A stretch of DNA of 64,000 nt from Nibrella saemangeumensis (lineage in GTDB: Bacteria > Bacteroidota > Bacteroidia > Cytophagales > Spirosomataceae). The first letter of the stretch is position 1, and each line of letters begins with the position of its first letter. Positions 17,018-26,219 of this stretch are shown one piece after another. Both the position numbers and the translations under genes were made by a program. The stretch is from the NCBI RefSeq assembly GCF_039541915.1, contig NZ_BAABHD010000021.1, positions 238,594 through 302,593 of the forward strand, in the 5' to 3' direction. Under the pieces are notes generated by a model. That model did no database searches and was not told the DNA's origin. It was given only the letters and a program-made list of their open reading frames with translations.

Positions 17018-18337
17018 CTATTTCCGCTTGTTGTAGCCAATCTTGCGGTAACCTACCAACTGATCGGCGCGGGCACCGGGCGGGCGATTGTAGACGAAGA
17101 TCTCGTAATCGTTTTCGGTGGCCGAATAACTGCCCTCTAGCAGGAGTTCATTACCCTCAGAAGGGGTCATGCCGGTGCGGGTAACCGGCGGACTGATGCC
17201 TTTGACCGAGTAATTGTAGTTATAAATGCCCTGCTTCAGCAAAATAGCCGCCTGGTAAGCCCGTTCGGCCGCATTGTAGGTCATGCGGTTGCGGTCGTTC
17301 AGCAACCATAAGTTGAACGAGCCGTTGACGTACACCTCGGCGTTCGGCATTTCGTCGGTTTTCAGGGTGAATACGGTTTCGATGTAGTCGGCTTCCGTAG
17401 CGCCGTTGCGGGTTTCGCGGTGGTCTATGACGTACTGGCCGTTAAAATCGTCGTTTTGCAGGTAAGCCCCCCGGCCACGCGGCTGGTCCACCATAATGTA
17501 CGCAAAATTACGGTCGGAACGGCGTTCAATATGGGCGACAAAATTAGCCAGCGACATCACTGTACGGGTATCGAAAAACCGGTACTCGTTACCACCCGGA
17601 AAGGTATTGCTGAGGTCGACCAGCCGGTATTCGAGTATATTGTCGAACACCCGGACATTGGTCGGCTTCAGGCCCCGGATCACCCGGTCGTCGCGGTAGT
17701 TCTGCCGGATCACCACCCGGAAATCATCCTGAGGAGAGATCACCTGATACCCTTTGTAATCGATGGTAAACTCGATCTGCTGATCGTTGAACTGCCGCTG
17801 CACTTCGGTTGAAAAGCGAACGTTGGCCGCCACGGCAATCCGGCTGACGTAAGTGCTGAACCGGCGGGTAAAGATGATGTTGCGCGGGTTCCGCTCGTCG
17901 TACACGACCAATACGTAATTGCCCGGCAACTTCACCCTGGGCACCGGATACCGGTAGTGGTAGTACGGCACCTTAGTCCCCATCGATACCTGGTATTCGG
18001 TAATCGGCTGATCGTTGTACTCGTAGGTGAACTCAATATCGTTCAGTGCCGACCGGTGCCAGTCGGTGTTACAATGAATAAATTTGGCCCGGAATGAACG
18101 ATAATTAGCCGTCAGGTCATCGAACTCCAGTTGCAGGGGTACGCCCTCTTCGAGCGGAATCACCGGCGGGTTCAGCGTCTGCGCCGGGTTGTTCGGATCG
18201 CCCACCACCGGATACAGCAGCACCGTGCGGATCTGCGGGTCATAAATGAAATCAATGGTTCGGATTTCCTGGGCCGACACGAATTGGCACCACAGCAAGC
18301 AGGCAGCGAAAAGACGAAGGGTTCGATACACGATCAT
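17018..18337 (-). CDS. DUF5103 domain protein, secreted
   Basis: I choose ATG 18337 (MIVYRTLRLFAACLLWCQFV), giving a signal peptide ending SAQ and about 439 residues; the open frame runs further upstream but crosses the divergent bestrophin promoter. The protein matches the DUF5103 family of Bacteroidota: an N-terminal beta domain (FIHCNTDWHRSALNDIEFTYEYN, a hallmark), and a C-terminal half with VYVNGSFNLW and KQGIYNYNY that resembles carbohydrate-binding-module-48-like folds. Function unknown; it is found in the envelope of many Bacteroidota. Confidence 0.88.
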   Translation of the reverse strand: MIVYRTLRLFAACLLWCQFVSAQEIRTIDFIYDPQIRTVLLYPVVGDPNNPAQTLNPPVIPLEEGVPLQLEFDDLTANYRSFRAKFIHCNTDWHRSALNDIEFTYEYNDQPITEYQVSMGTKVPYYHYRYPVPRVKLPGNYVLVVYDERNPRNIIFTRRFSTYVSRIAVAANVRFSTEVQRQFNDQQIEFTIDYKGYQVISPQDDFRVVIRQNYRDDRVIRGLKPTNVRVFDNILEYRLVDLSNTFPGGNEYRFFDTRTVMSLANFVAHIERRSDRNFAYIMVDQPRGRGAYLQNDDFNGQYVIDHRETRNGATEADYIETVFTLKTDEMPNAEVYVNGSFNLWLLNDRNRMTYNAAERAYQAAILLKQGIYNYNYSVKGISPPVTRTGMTPSEGNELLLEGSYSATENDYEIFVYNRPPGARADQLVGYRKIGYNKRK

Positions 18338-18460
18338 CGGATGTTGCTCCGGAAGCAGAGCCTTATTTTCATAGTTATTTAACGATGATAACGAATTGGA
18401 GTTATGAAAATTAGTAAAATTGGTGCACCTTCTTTTACCAATCATCACTATCCTTACTCC

Positions 18461-19372
18461 ATGGTCAATTATAATCCTAAAGATTGGCTCCGCTTCATCT
18501 TTAATTTCCACCGGGCCGATACTGTCCGTAAACTGTTACCTATTCTGATTGCGATGGCCGGCTACTCACTGGCCATTGCTTTTCTGATTATTGACTTCTG
18601 GAAATTAGGCGACCAGTCCGACCTGCGGAATATTTCGCTGATGCACTCGCTGCTGGGTTTTGTCATCTCTATGCTGCTGGTATTCCGGACCAACACCGCC
18701 TACGACCGCTGGTACGAGGGGCGCAAACAATGGGGCTCGCTGGTCAACAACAGCCGCAATCTGGCCCTGAAGATGCATCAATTGCTCGAATCGCACCATA
18801 GGGAGGCCAGGGAGTTTTTTCAGGTAATGATCCCCAATTTTTCGGCTTCGCTGAAAAACCACCTGCGGAGCCGCTTTATTGAAGAAGACTTTACGGAATG
18901 TTCATCCTTCCGGCTTTCCCAGCTTAATACCAAGGACCATGTGCCTCAACAAATAGCGTCTGCCTTGTTCGGCAAAGCACACGCCCTCGAACGGGAAGGA
19001 ATTCTGCGCCCGGAGCACCTGCTGGTGATCAATCCGGAAATCCAGTCATTCATGGATATTTGCGGAGCCTGCGAACGCATCCGGAATACACCGATCCCGT
19101 TTTCGTATAGCTCTTTTCTGAAGAAATTTATCACCCTCTACTGTATCACCCTGCCGCTGGGTTACGTGTTCAACCTGCACTACCTGGTCGTTCCATTTGT
19201 CGTCTTCATCTTTTATGTGCTGGCCAGTCTGGAGGTGATCGCCGAAGAAATTGAAGACCCCTTCGGCACCGATGCCAACGACCTGCCGACTGACGAACTC
19301 TCGGTCGTAATCCGAAATACGGTCAATCAGGCCTTTGGGCAGGTGCCGATCGGTGAACGAATAAATGGGTGA
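18461..19372 (+). CDS. bestrophin-family (YneE/UPF0187) anion channel
   Basis: I prefer ATG 18461 (MVNYNPKDWLRFIF), the usual N-terminus of bacterial bestrophins; an ATG at 18404 would add 19 atypical residues and approach the divergent gene. The 303-residue product has the family segments SLLGFVISMLLVFRTNTAYDRWYEGRKQWG and, near the C-terminus, EEIEDPFGTDANDLP. Four membrane spans are expected. Bacterial homologues form pentameric ion channels in the inner membrane. It stands alone between a divergent and a convergent gene. Confidence 0.93.
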   Translation: MVNYNPKDWLRFIFNFHRADTVRKLLPILIAMAGYSLAIAFLIIDFWKLGDQSDLRNISLMHSLLGFVISMLLVFRTNTAYDRWYEGRKQWGSLVNNSRNLALKMHQLLESHHREAREFFQVMIPNFSASLKNHLRSRFIEEDFTECSSFRLSQLNTKDHVPQQIASALFGKAHALEREGILRPEHLLVINPEIQSFMDICGACERIRNTPIPFSYSSFLKKFITLYCITLPLGYVFNLHYLVVPFVVFIFYVLASLEVIAEEIEDPFGTDANDLPTDELSVVIRNTVNQAFGQVPIGERING

Positions 19373-19377
19373 ATGAA

Positions 19378-19482
19378 CCTGGGCTGGCGTTTGCCAACGA
19401 ACGACTATCGTGGCAAACGCGGCTGGCCTCCGGTATTATCATCGCATCGGTCGTGCTGGTGATGAGCAGGAAGAGGGGTTAA
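19378..19482 (+). pseudogene. remnant of the C-terminus of an EamA/DMT transporter gene
   Basis: Just after the bestrophin stop, in another frame, the 105 bases read EPGLAFANERLSW followed by a hydrophobic span (GIIIASVVLVM) and SRKRG, then TAA at 19480. This is the usual last helix of EamA/DMT permeases (compare LLGEPITVYTVV...LYLARK at the end of the complete EamA gene at 28395). No upstream part of such a gene is present, so it is a decayed end left by deletion or rearrangement. The same stretch also contains a TGGCGTTTGCCA-type palindrome. Recognition is by eye and short, hence modest confidence. Confidence 0.45.
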
Positions 19483-19492
19483 AATAATCGAC

Positions 19493-21475
19493 TTATGCCA
19501 GCTTTTTCTCCCACTCTTCAACCTCCAGCATGGCGTTTTCCCAGGTTTCCTGGAGTTGCGTCAGTTGTTTGTTTACCCGGCTGTATTCGTCGGTTTTGGT
19601 CTGAAGTTTCTTTGAATCGGCAATCACATCGGTTTTGGAAAGCTCCGCTTCCAGCTGCTTCTTCTGCCGCTCCAGATTGGTGATCTGCTGCTCGGCTTCT
19701 TCAGCCTGCTGGTTAGCCTTCTTCAACGCCTTCTGCCATTCCTTACGCTCACTGTCGGTAGCATGGGGCAAGGGCGGTCCGTCGTTACGGCTAGCGGCTG
19801 GGGGCCTGGGACTATCATCTTTTTTAGCTTTAGCTTCTGCCGGACCGCCGGACCGTGCCTGCCCATTGCCCACTGCCGACTTCTTTTCCTGCATCCACCA
19901 CTCGTACTCATCGTACGTGCCGGGATACTCCTTAATCTCGTGGTCTTCGATGTACCAGATTTTGTTGGCAATCTGCGAGACAAAATATCGGTCGTGCGAT
20001 ACCACCACGTAGGTACCCTCATACTGGTCAAGCGCCTGAATCAGGATGTTGACCGATTGCATGTCGAGGTGGTTGGTCGGTTCATCCAACAGCAGGAAAT
20101 TGGCCTGCGACAAGAGGACTTTCGCCAGCGCTACGCGGGACTTCTCCCCGCCCGACAGCACCTTGATTTTCTTGAACACATCGTCGCCCGAGAACAGGAA
20201 GCACCCTAACACGCCCCGTAACTCTCCTTCTGTTTTGGTTGGGTTGGCGTGTTTGAGTTCTTCGAGCATGGTGTCCTCAACGTGCAGCGACTCCAGCTGA
20301 TGCTGCGCATAGAAACTAAACAGCACATTATGCCCCAGCCGCCGTTCGCCCTGAATAGGCTCACCACCCGCAATAATGCGCAGCAGCGTCGATTTACCAC
20401 GTCCGTTGGCCCCAATCAGAGCTACCTTATCGCCCCGCTCTAGCCGGGCGGTGGTATTCCTTAGAATGACCTTGTCGCCGTATGCTTTCGATATATGGTC
20501 GAGGTGGAGAATATGGCGGCCCGGCTGTTGTGAAAAGTTAAAGCGGAAGTTGACGCGGGCGTTTTCGTCGATAACGGCATCCACCAGTTCCATTTTCTCC
20601 AGCATCTTCACGCGGCTTTGTGCCTGTTTCGCCTTCGTCGCTTTGGCCTTAAATCGTTCAATAAAACGCTCTGTCTGCCGGATTTTGGCCTGCTGGTTTT
20701 CATAGGCTCCCTGCTGAATTTCATTGCGGAGGGCTTTTTCCTCCACATAAAAGGAGTAATTACCGGCGTAGAAGTTCAGTTTCGCACCGGACACCTCCAC
20801 GATGGTATCTACCACGTTGTCAATGAACTCGCGGTCGTGCGATACCACAATCACGGCACCTTCGTAATTCTGAATGTATTTTTCTACCCACTGGATCGAC
20901 GGTAAGTCGAGGTGGTTGGTCGGTTCATCAAGCATCAGCAGCGACGGGCGTTGCAGGAGCAGTTTAGCCAGGATGACGCGCATCCGCCAGCCACCGGAAA
21001 ACTGCCGCAGCGGCTTATGCAGATCGTCGGTCGAGAAGCCCAGACCTTCCAGAATTTCCTCCGCTCTGGACTGAATGCTGTAGCCGTCTAGGGCAGCAAA
21101 CTCATCCTGCACCTTACCCAGTTTATCCACCAGCTCGTCGCGGTAGTTCACTTCCATCTCGTGCAGCAGTTCGTCGATGCGCTTTTGCAGCTCATTCTGC
21201 CGTTCAAACGCCTGCATAGCAACGGATAGGATGGAATCGTCGGTCTGGTACGAAAGTAAGTCCTGGTTCAGGAAGCCAATGGTGCAATCACCGGCTTTGG
21301 ATATATTACCGCCATCGGGCTGGTATTCACCAATGATGAGTCGGAGCAGCGTAGACTTCCCGGTTCCGTTCAGTCCGATAAGGCCTATTTTCTGATTCGG
21401 TTTGATGTGCAGCGAGGCATTTTCATACAAGGCCCGGCTGCCGAGGTAATACGACAGGTTATTAATGGAAATCAT
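19493..21475 (-). CDS. ABC-F family ATPase
   Basis: A 660-residue soluble protein with two ATP-binding cassettes and no membrane domain: first Walker A GLNGTGKST (about 35-43), signature FSGGW, Walker B LLMLDEPTNHLD; a linker (about 235-320) rich in Lys/Arg; second Walker A GANGRGKST, signature LSGGEKSR, Walker B LLLDEPTNHLD. The last ~80 residues form a charged coiled coil, as in Uup/YdiF-type members. ABC-F proteins act on the ribosome as translation factors or, in some lineages, in antibiotic resistance. Monocistronic; next to it is a tRNA gene transcribed the other way. Confidence 0.96.
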   Translation of the reverse strand: MISINNLSYYLGSRALYENASLHIKPNQKIGLIGLNGTGKSTLLRLIIGEYQPDGGNISKAGDCTIGFLNQDLLSYQTDDSILSVAMQAFERQNELQKRIDELLHEMEVNYRDELVDKLGKVQDEFAALDGYSIQSRAEEILEGLGFSTDDLHKPLRQFSGGWRMRVILAKLLLQRPSLLMLDEPTNHLDLPSIQWVEKYIQNYEGAVIVVSHDREFIDNVVDTIVEVSGAKLNFYAGNYSFYVEEKALRNEIQQGAYENQQAKIRQTERFIERFKAKATKAKQAQSRVKMLEKMELVDAVIDENARVNFRFNFSQQPGRHILHLDHISKAYGDKVILRNTTARLERGDKVALIGANGRGKSTLLRIIAGGEPIQGERRLGHNVLFSFYAQHQLESLHVEDTMLEELKHANPTKTEGELRGVLGCFLFSGDDVFKKIKVLSGGEKSRVALAKVLLSQANFLLLDEPTNHLDMQSVNILIQALDQYEGTYVVVSHDRYFVSQIANKIWYIEDHEIKEYPGTYDEYEWWMQEKKSAVGNGQARSGGPAEAKAKKDDSPRPPAASRNDGPPLPHATDSERKEWQKALKKANQQAEEAEQQITNLERQKKQLEAELSKTDVIADSKKLQTKTDEYSRVNKQLTQLQETWENAMLEVEEWEKKLA

Positions 21476-21506
21476 ACCACAAATTTACCAAATCCCGTTC
21501 GTATCC

Positions 21507-21538
21507 TTGCACATTTTGGGCTGAAGACTTTATATTTG
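21507..21538 (+). promoter_or_regulatory. candidate housekeeping promoter for tRNA-Thr
   Basis: A -7 box TATATTTG (21531-21538), matching TAnnTTTG of Bacteroidota, lies about 20 bases after TTGC (21507-21510). It points to the tRNA gene 90 bp away; the leader between contains a CAGTAGGCAG-word palindrome (21550-21605). Confidence 0.5.
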
Positions 21539-21549
21539 CGAGCGCTACT

Positions 21550-21605
21550 CAGTTGGCAGTAGGCAGTCTCCGGTCAGCAGTATTCAATTTTTCCTGCCTA
21601 CTGGC
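21550..21605. repeat. word-type inverted repeat before tRNA-Thr
   Basis: Left arm CAGTTGGCAGTAGGCAG (21550-21566) and right arm CTGCCTACTGGC (21594-21605) are partly complementary. The word GGCAGTAGGCAG also occurs in the palindrome downstream of rpoN (44464-44475). Confidence 0.55.
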
Positions 21606-21629
21606 ATTTGCTTACTGCAACCTACATAA

Positions 21630-21702
<73 letters not shown>

Positions 21703-21716
21703 CCTTTTTCACATCA

Positions 21717-21769
21717 GGGCTAATTCGCTCCAGACCATAAAGTCTGTTAATCAGCAAATTAGCCCTTTT
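21717..21769 (+). terminator. terminator of the tRNA-Thr transcript
   Basis: Nine-base stem GGGCTAATT (21717-21725) / AATTAGCCC (21757-21765) with an inner CAGAC/GTCTG hairpin, followed by TTTTG. It lies 15 bp after the tRNA and 60 bp before the convergent oxyR end. Confidence 0.65.
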
Positions 21770-21827
21770 GCTTTGATAGCTTTACTTAGGTTCGCCTGAA
21801 GTGGAAAACAGTGGTACCAATACGTGC

Positions 21828-22757
21828 TCAAAGTGCAACCACTGCTCCTTTTTCCCGGCGCGTCAGTTCCGCCGGCATATGGGCTAAGATTTCCCGCTGC
21901 AGCGCATCAATCAATCCTTTTTTCAGGTAGCTGCGGTGGGTGACCAGACTGACTTCCCGCACCGGCTGTGGGTCGGCAAACGGCTTTACCCGCGCCAGTC
22001 GGTCGGCGGCCATATCGAGGGTGGCAAGGTAAGGAATCAGCGTAAAGCCGTCCTGTTTATCGATGATTTTCATCAGAGTTTCGAGCGAACCGGTCTCGTA
22101 CCGGAGGGGTTGGGCCCCGCGTAAGGGTTGTCCGCAGAGGTTCATCACCTGGTTGCGGAAACAGTGACCTTCCGACAACAGCCAAAGGCCGTCGGCCATC
22201 AGATCATCGGCCGTTACCCGGTCGCTCCGGTACAGCGGATGCTCCGGTGAGGTGTACACCATAAACGGCTCGTAAAACAGGGGAAATTCCCGTAAGCCAC
22301 TATCGGGCAGGGGCGTTACTACGATTCCTACGTCGAACAGACCGTTCTTCAGTTTGTCGACAATCTGCTCCGTCAGCAACTCCTGTACGTGGACCGTTAC
22401 GGCCGGGTATTTGCTCATGAAGGAGCGGATAAAATAGGGCAGCAGATACGGTGCCAGCGTCGGAATTATGCCTAAACGCAATTCCCCGCTGATCTCGCTC
22501 TTCGACTCCTTCACCAGTTCGGGAATACGGCGGGCCGCCTGCACCACCTCCCGGGCCTGTGCCAGAATCACCTGACCAGTTTCGGTGGGCACCACCGGCT
22601 GCTTGGATCGGTCGAAAACCAGTATACCCAGTTCGTCTTCCAGCTTTTGAATCTGCATACTCAGCGTAGGCTGGGTAACATGGCAGTGTTCAGCCGCCGT
22701 GGCGAAATGACGGTAGGTATCCAGCGCAACAAGGTATTCCAGTTGAGTCAATGTCAT
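21828..22757 (-). CDS. oxyR: OxyR-type LysR peroxide sensor
   Basis: A 309-residue LysR-family regulator with an N-terminal winged helix (MTLTQLEYLVALDTYRHF...TQPTLSMQI). The redox cysteines fall at Cys199 and Cys208 in SEGHCFRNQVMNLCG, the same numbers and context as E. coli OxyR, so peroxide sensing by disulfide formation is well supported. It is transcribed divergently from an envelope protein-ferrochelatase pair, with a 141-bp gap in which OxyR probably binds. The target genes beyond this are not visible. Confidence 0.95.
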   Translation of the reverse strand: MTLTQLEYLVALDTYRHFATAAEHCHVTQPTLSMQIQKLEDELGILVFDRSKQPVVPTETGQVILAQAREVVQAARRIPELVKESKSEISGELRLGIIPTLAPYLLPYFIRSFMSKYPAVTVHVQELLTEQIVDKLKNGLFDVGIVVTPLPDSGLREFPLFYEPFMVYTSPEHPLYRSDRVTADDLMADGLWLLSEGHCFRNQVMNLCGQPLRGAQPLRYETGSLETLMKIIDKQDGFTLIPYLATLDMAADRLARVKPFADPQPVREVSLVTHRSYLKKGLIDALQREILAHMPAELTRREKGAVVAL

Positions 22758-22898
22758 TTCATATCAACCTGTCCCGGCTTTTTAAGCTGGAAAATAAGGT
22801 TATTTGCTCAGTTTTATGGGGTATTCTGCCGGGGGTTCCCATCCATACCGAAATATAGCTTATTTTGCATCTAAACACCTTTTCTGTTTCATCGCCAT

Positions 22899-23702
22899 AT
22901 GCAAACGTCTCTGCTCCGCCTGCTGGCTGCCGCCAGTCTGGTATTATTAATCCTTGCTCAGCCGGCCTGTTCCCAGAACCGCAAATCCGCCAACCCGCCG
23001 GCTGACGGCTTCGATATGGCCGGCTCCGATCCTAAAGCCGTCCAGATAGCCGATCAGGTGATGGAAGCCATGGGGGGACGTGCCAACTGGGACAAAACCC
23101 GCCTGATTTCCTGGACGTTTTTCGGCAATCGCCGGCTGGTCTGGGATAAATGGACCGGTAACGTGCGCGTCGACAATCTCAAAGATGACCAGACCATCCT
23201 CCTGAACATCAACACCGACAAAGGCCGGGTTTTCCGCAACGGTAAAGAACTGACCGAACCGGATTCGGTAACCAAATACGTTAAAATGGGGAAAGGCATG
23301 TGGATCAACGATTCGTATTGGCTGGTCATGCCGTTTAAGTTAAAAGATTCAGGCGTTACGCTCAAACACCTGGGCGACGGCAAAACTCAGGATGGCAAAG
23401 ACGCTGATCTGCTGCAACTGACGTTCAAGGGCGTGGGCAATACCCCGGATAATAAATACCATGTCTGGGTCGATAAAAACAGCCGGCTGGTCTCCCAGTT
23501 TGCCTATTTCCCCAAATATACCGACGAGCAGCCACGCTTTGTGAACCCCTGGACCAATTACGAGAAGCACGGCAGTATTCTGCTGTCGGGCAAGCGGGGC
23601 GACCGCGAAATTACCGACATCCGCGTGTTCAACGGCCTCCCCGGCGAAGTCTTTACCTCCCTGGACCGCACCGACCTGAGCCGGTACCCCGAAGCGAAGT
23701 AG
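22899..23702 (+). CDS. secreted protein, LolA/LppX-like fold suspected, unknown function
   Basis: A 267-residue protein with a signal peptide (hydrophobic to about residue 21). A cysteine follows (QPACS), but the residues before it are a poor lipobox, so lipidation is uncertain. The mature part (MEAMGGRANWDKTRLISWTFFGNRRLVWDKW, YHVWVDKNSRLVSQFAYF) has alternating strands of the kind seen in LolA-like outer membrane lipoprotein carriers and related Bacteroidota proteins. I cannot assign a function. It precedes ferrochelatase by 40 bp in the same direction and lies divergent to oxyR. Confidence 0.75.
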   Translation: MQTSLLRLLAAASLVLLILAQPACSQNRKSANPPADGFDMAGSDPKAVQIADQVMEAMGGRANWDKTRLISWTFFGNRRLVWDKWTGNVRVDNLKDDQTILLNINTDKGRVFRNGKELTEPDSVTKYVKMGKGMWINDSYWLVMPFKLKDSGVTLKHLGDGKTQDGKDADLLQLTFKGVGNTPDNKYHVWVDKNSRLVSQFAYFPKYTDEQPRFVNPWTNYEKHGSILLSGKRGDREITDIRVFNGLPGEVFTSLDRTDLSRYPEAK

Positions 23703-23742
23703 GTGATGCAACAAACTTCTTAAAAACACTGTTTCTCCGGAT

Positions 23743-24816
23743 ATGGAAACAACAGTTTCAAAACAACCAACCGTACCCCGTACCCAACTTGGCAAAACCG
23801 GCGTTCTGCTGGTCAATCTCGGCACCCCCGACAGCCCGTCGGTGCCCGATGTTCGTAAATACCTGCGGGAGTTTCTGATGGATGGCCGCGTCATTGACAT
23901 TCCGTTTATTCCCCGCTTTTTGCTGGTCAACGGCATCATCGCTCCGTTTCGGGCACCAAAATCGGCGAAGGTGTATAAAGAAGTCTGGACCGAAAACGGT
24001 TCTCCGCTGAAATACTACGGCGAAGTCGTGGAGCGGGAATTGCAGAAGACGCTGGGCGACGCCTATGTGGTGAAGCTGGCGATGCGCTACCAGAGCCCCA
24101 GCCTTGATGCGGGCCTGACGGCATTTCAGCGGCTGGGCCTGACCGACATTATCGTCATCCCCTTTTTCCCGCAGTATGCCTCCGCCACTACCGGTTCGGT
24201 ATACGAAAAGGTAATGGACATTGTAAAAAGCTGGCAGATCATTCCCCGTATCGAGTTCGTCAACAGCTTCCTCGACCACCCCAAATTTATCGAGGGCTTT
24301 GTGCAGCTGGGCCGCAAACATATGGCTGCGTACGATTACGAGCACTTCATCTTCAGCTACCACGGCCTGCCGGAGCGCCAGATCCGCAAAGGCGACATTA
24401 CCGGTCAGGTATGCCGCCTGGGCGACTGCTGCTCGTCGCTGCACGCCATGAACCAGTACTGCTACCGGGCGCAATGTTTCGAGACCACCCGCCGGCTGGT
24501 ACGCGACCTGGGCATACCGGAGGGTAGCTATACCACCTGCTTCCAGTCGCGGCTCGGCAATGACCCGTGGATCAAGCCGTACACGGAAGATACCATTAAG
24601 GAATTAGCGAAGAAAGGGGTTAAAAGCGTGCTGGCTTTCTCTCCCGCCTTTGTTGCCGACTGCCTCGAAACAACCATTGAAGTTGGCGAGGAGTATAAAG
24701 AACTGTTTGAAGAGCATGGCGGTGAACACTGGCAACTGGTTGAAAGCCTGAACGATAGCCCAATCTGGATTGAAACATTAGCGGATCTGGTTAAAAGTAA
24801 AACAGTGGTATCCTGA
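23743..24816 (+). CDS. hemH: ferrochelatase
   Basis: A 357-residue protein matching ferrochelatase throughout: GVLLVNLGTPDSPS near the N-terminus, YRxPSLDAG-like MRYQSPS, FPQYASATTGS, the metal-site His207 in SYHGLPERQ, and the late Glu in ETTIEVGEE. It inserts ferrous iron into a porphyrin, the last or next-to-last step of heme synthesis. A cysteine-rich stretch (VCRLGDCCSS ... YCYRAQC, residues 224-245) follows the active-site His and could hold a metal or Fe-S centre, as reported for some bacterial ferrochelatases; this is inference. It ends at a strong terminator. Confidence 0.96.
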   Translation: METTVSKQPTVPRTQLGKTGVLLVNLGTPDSPSVPDVRKYLREFLMDGRVIDIPFIPRFLLVNGIIAPFRAPKSAKVYKEVWTENGSPLKYYGEVVERELQKTLGDAYVVKLAMRYQSPSLDAGLTAFQRLGLTDIIVIPFFPQYASATTGSVYEKVMDIVKSWQIIPRIEFVNSFLDHPKFIEGFVQLGRKHMAAYDYEHFIFSYHGLPERQIRKGDITGQVCRLGDCCSSLHAMNQYCYRAQCFETTRRLVRDLGIPEGSYTTCFQSRLGNDPWIKPYTEDTIKELAKKGVKSVLAFSPAFVADCLETTIEVGEEYKELFEEHGGEHWQLVESLNDSPIWIETLADLVKSKTVVS

Positions 24817-24824
24817 CTAAAATG

Positions 24825-24852
24825 AAAAAGCCGCCCAACCAGGCGGCTTTTT
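24825..24852 (+). terminator. Rho-independent terminator after hemH
   Basis: AAAAAGCCGCC (24825-24835), six-base loop, GGCGGCTTTTT (24842-24852). It begins nine bases after the hemH stop. The A run makes it function in both directions, but no gene ends here on the minus strand. Confidence 0.9.
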
Positions 24853-25010
24853 AACTATATCGGCACACAGAAAAGCGCTTTTGTCGCTGCTGGCATAGTG
24901 TCTGACTGCTTCGTTTATCTACAGGAATACTAGTGATTTTTTTACATTTGTTCAAGTATTCAGCGGAAAATATTTTCAGACTGACGGGCCTGCTTGTACC
25001 ATAGCCATAC

Positions 25011-26006
25011 TTAGCGGCTGGCCACGGGTGCAGGGCGCGTAGTAAACTTCTCTACTTTATTTTCAATCGGCTTCAGCGTCCGCAGATAGTCGTAAACGGC
25101 ACTCAGATCCTGCTCGGTCATACCGGCATACATCGACCAGGGCATAATGGTATTAAATTCCCCTTCGTTGATGGCCGGGGCTACAAACCCTTCCCCATGC
25201 GACTTGAATTTCTGAATAAACTGCTCTTTGGTCCAATTCGCCAGACCTGTTTGAGCCGGTGTAATGTTGGCGGTGCGCACGGTACCGGTCGGCAGCGGAA
25301 ACTCCCGGCCTCCGGCAAACTCCATACCCGGCAGGAGCTGCCCCTGGGCATCGGCCTTGGTGTGGCACTCGATGCAACTGGCAAAGGCAACCAGGTATTT
25401 GCCGTATTCAACGGTATTGGTCGGGTCCGGCCGCTTACCGCCTTCTGTCTTAGCCGGAATGGTGTTCACAATGAAATTGAGCGGAAAATCAAACTCCGGG
25501 GCTTTTACTTCATTTTTGATTGGTTTCAACGTACGCATATAAGCAATGATGGCTTTAATATCCTCAGGGTCCATCTGGGCAAAACGCTGATACGGCATCA
25601 ATGGGAACAACGCCCGGCCATCTTTGCTCACCCCCGTTGTAATAGCCCGGTAGATTTCGCCATCGGTCCAGTTACTCAGGTGAGCCGGAGTCAGGTTCGG
25701 GGCATAAAATTCACCGGGAAAACCCATCTCCCGCAGAAAGGCCTCCCCTCCTTTCCCTTCCGAATTAACGACCAGCGGAGCGGCAAAACGGTTATAATCC
25801 CGCTCAGAATGACAGTCGATACAGAGCGCCACATGATGAGCCAGGTATTTCCCCCGCTCAATCTGAGCGGCATTAGCCTGAATCTTAATCTCGGGTGGAG
25901 GCCCTACATCCGGCAGCATCAGCTTTACATACGCCACACCACCAATAATGAGAAGGGCAACCGCGCCAACGACGCCCAGGGCAATTCGTACAATTTTTCG
26001 TTTCAT
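25011..26006 (-). CDS. membrane-anchored diheme cytochrome c
   Basis: A 331-residue protein with an N-terminal membrane anchor (residues 6-30, uncleaved type) and two cytochrome c domains, each with a CxxCH heme site: CIDCH (62-66) and CIECH (211-215). Each domain ends with a Met-containing helix region (LFPLMPYQ and NTIMPWSMYAG) that supplies the sixth ligand and with the repeated IIAYMRTLKPI / VYDYLRTLKPI element. Such proteins carry electrons in the periplasm, often from dehydrogenases to an oxidase. It is monocistronic; the partner is not apparent nearby. Confidence 0.93.
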   Translation of the reverse strand: MKRKIVRIALGVVGAVALLIIGGVAYVKLMLPDVGPPPEIKIQANAAQIERGKYLAHHVALCIDCHSERDYNRFAAPLVVNSEGKGGEAFLREMGFPGEFYAPNLTPAHLSNWTDGEIYRAITTGVSKDGRALFPLMPYQRFAQMDPEDIKAIIAYMRTLKPIKNEVKAPEFDFPLNFIVNTIPAKTEGGKRPDPTNTVEYGKYLVAFASCIECHTKADAQGQLLPGMEFAGGREFPLPTGTVRTANITPAQTGLANWTKEQFIQKFKSHGEGFVAPAINEGEFNTIMPWSMYAGMTEQDLSAVYDYLRTLKPIENKVEKFTTRPAPVASR

Positions 26007-26170
26007 AGTAAATTGGTAAAAGGGTCTCTTGTCTTAAATCTACAACTTTCTTCCGCAAAGAAGTGACTAATAATGAGGATTTTGGCGCGCCATTTAGTAA
26101 ACGGAAAAGATTGATGGCCAACAGGTAGCATTTCGTATCATATGCACCTGTTTTAAACGAAAGTGTAACA

Positions 26171-26197
26171 AAAAAGCCGAACGATATGTCGTTCGGC
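26171..26197 (-). terminator. Rho-independent terminator after the gene ending at 26220
   Basis: Minus-strand stem GCCGAACGA / TCGTTCGGC (26197-26189 with 26184-26176), four-base loop, followed by TTTTTTG. Confidence 0.88.
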
Positions 26198-26219
26198 CTA
26201 CAGTGGGCGATCTCTTGAA

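Noticed and set aside
23758..24474. 238-codon minus-strand frame opposite hemH
   Set aside because: Antisense of ferrochelatase, which has all active-site motifs on the plus strand.
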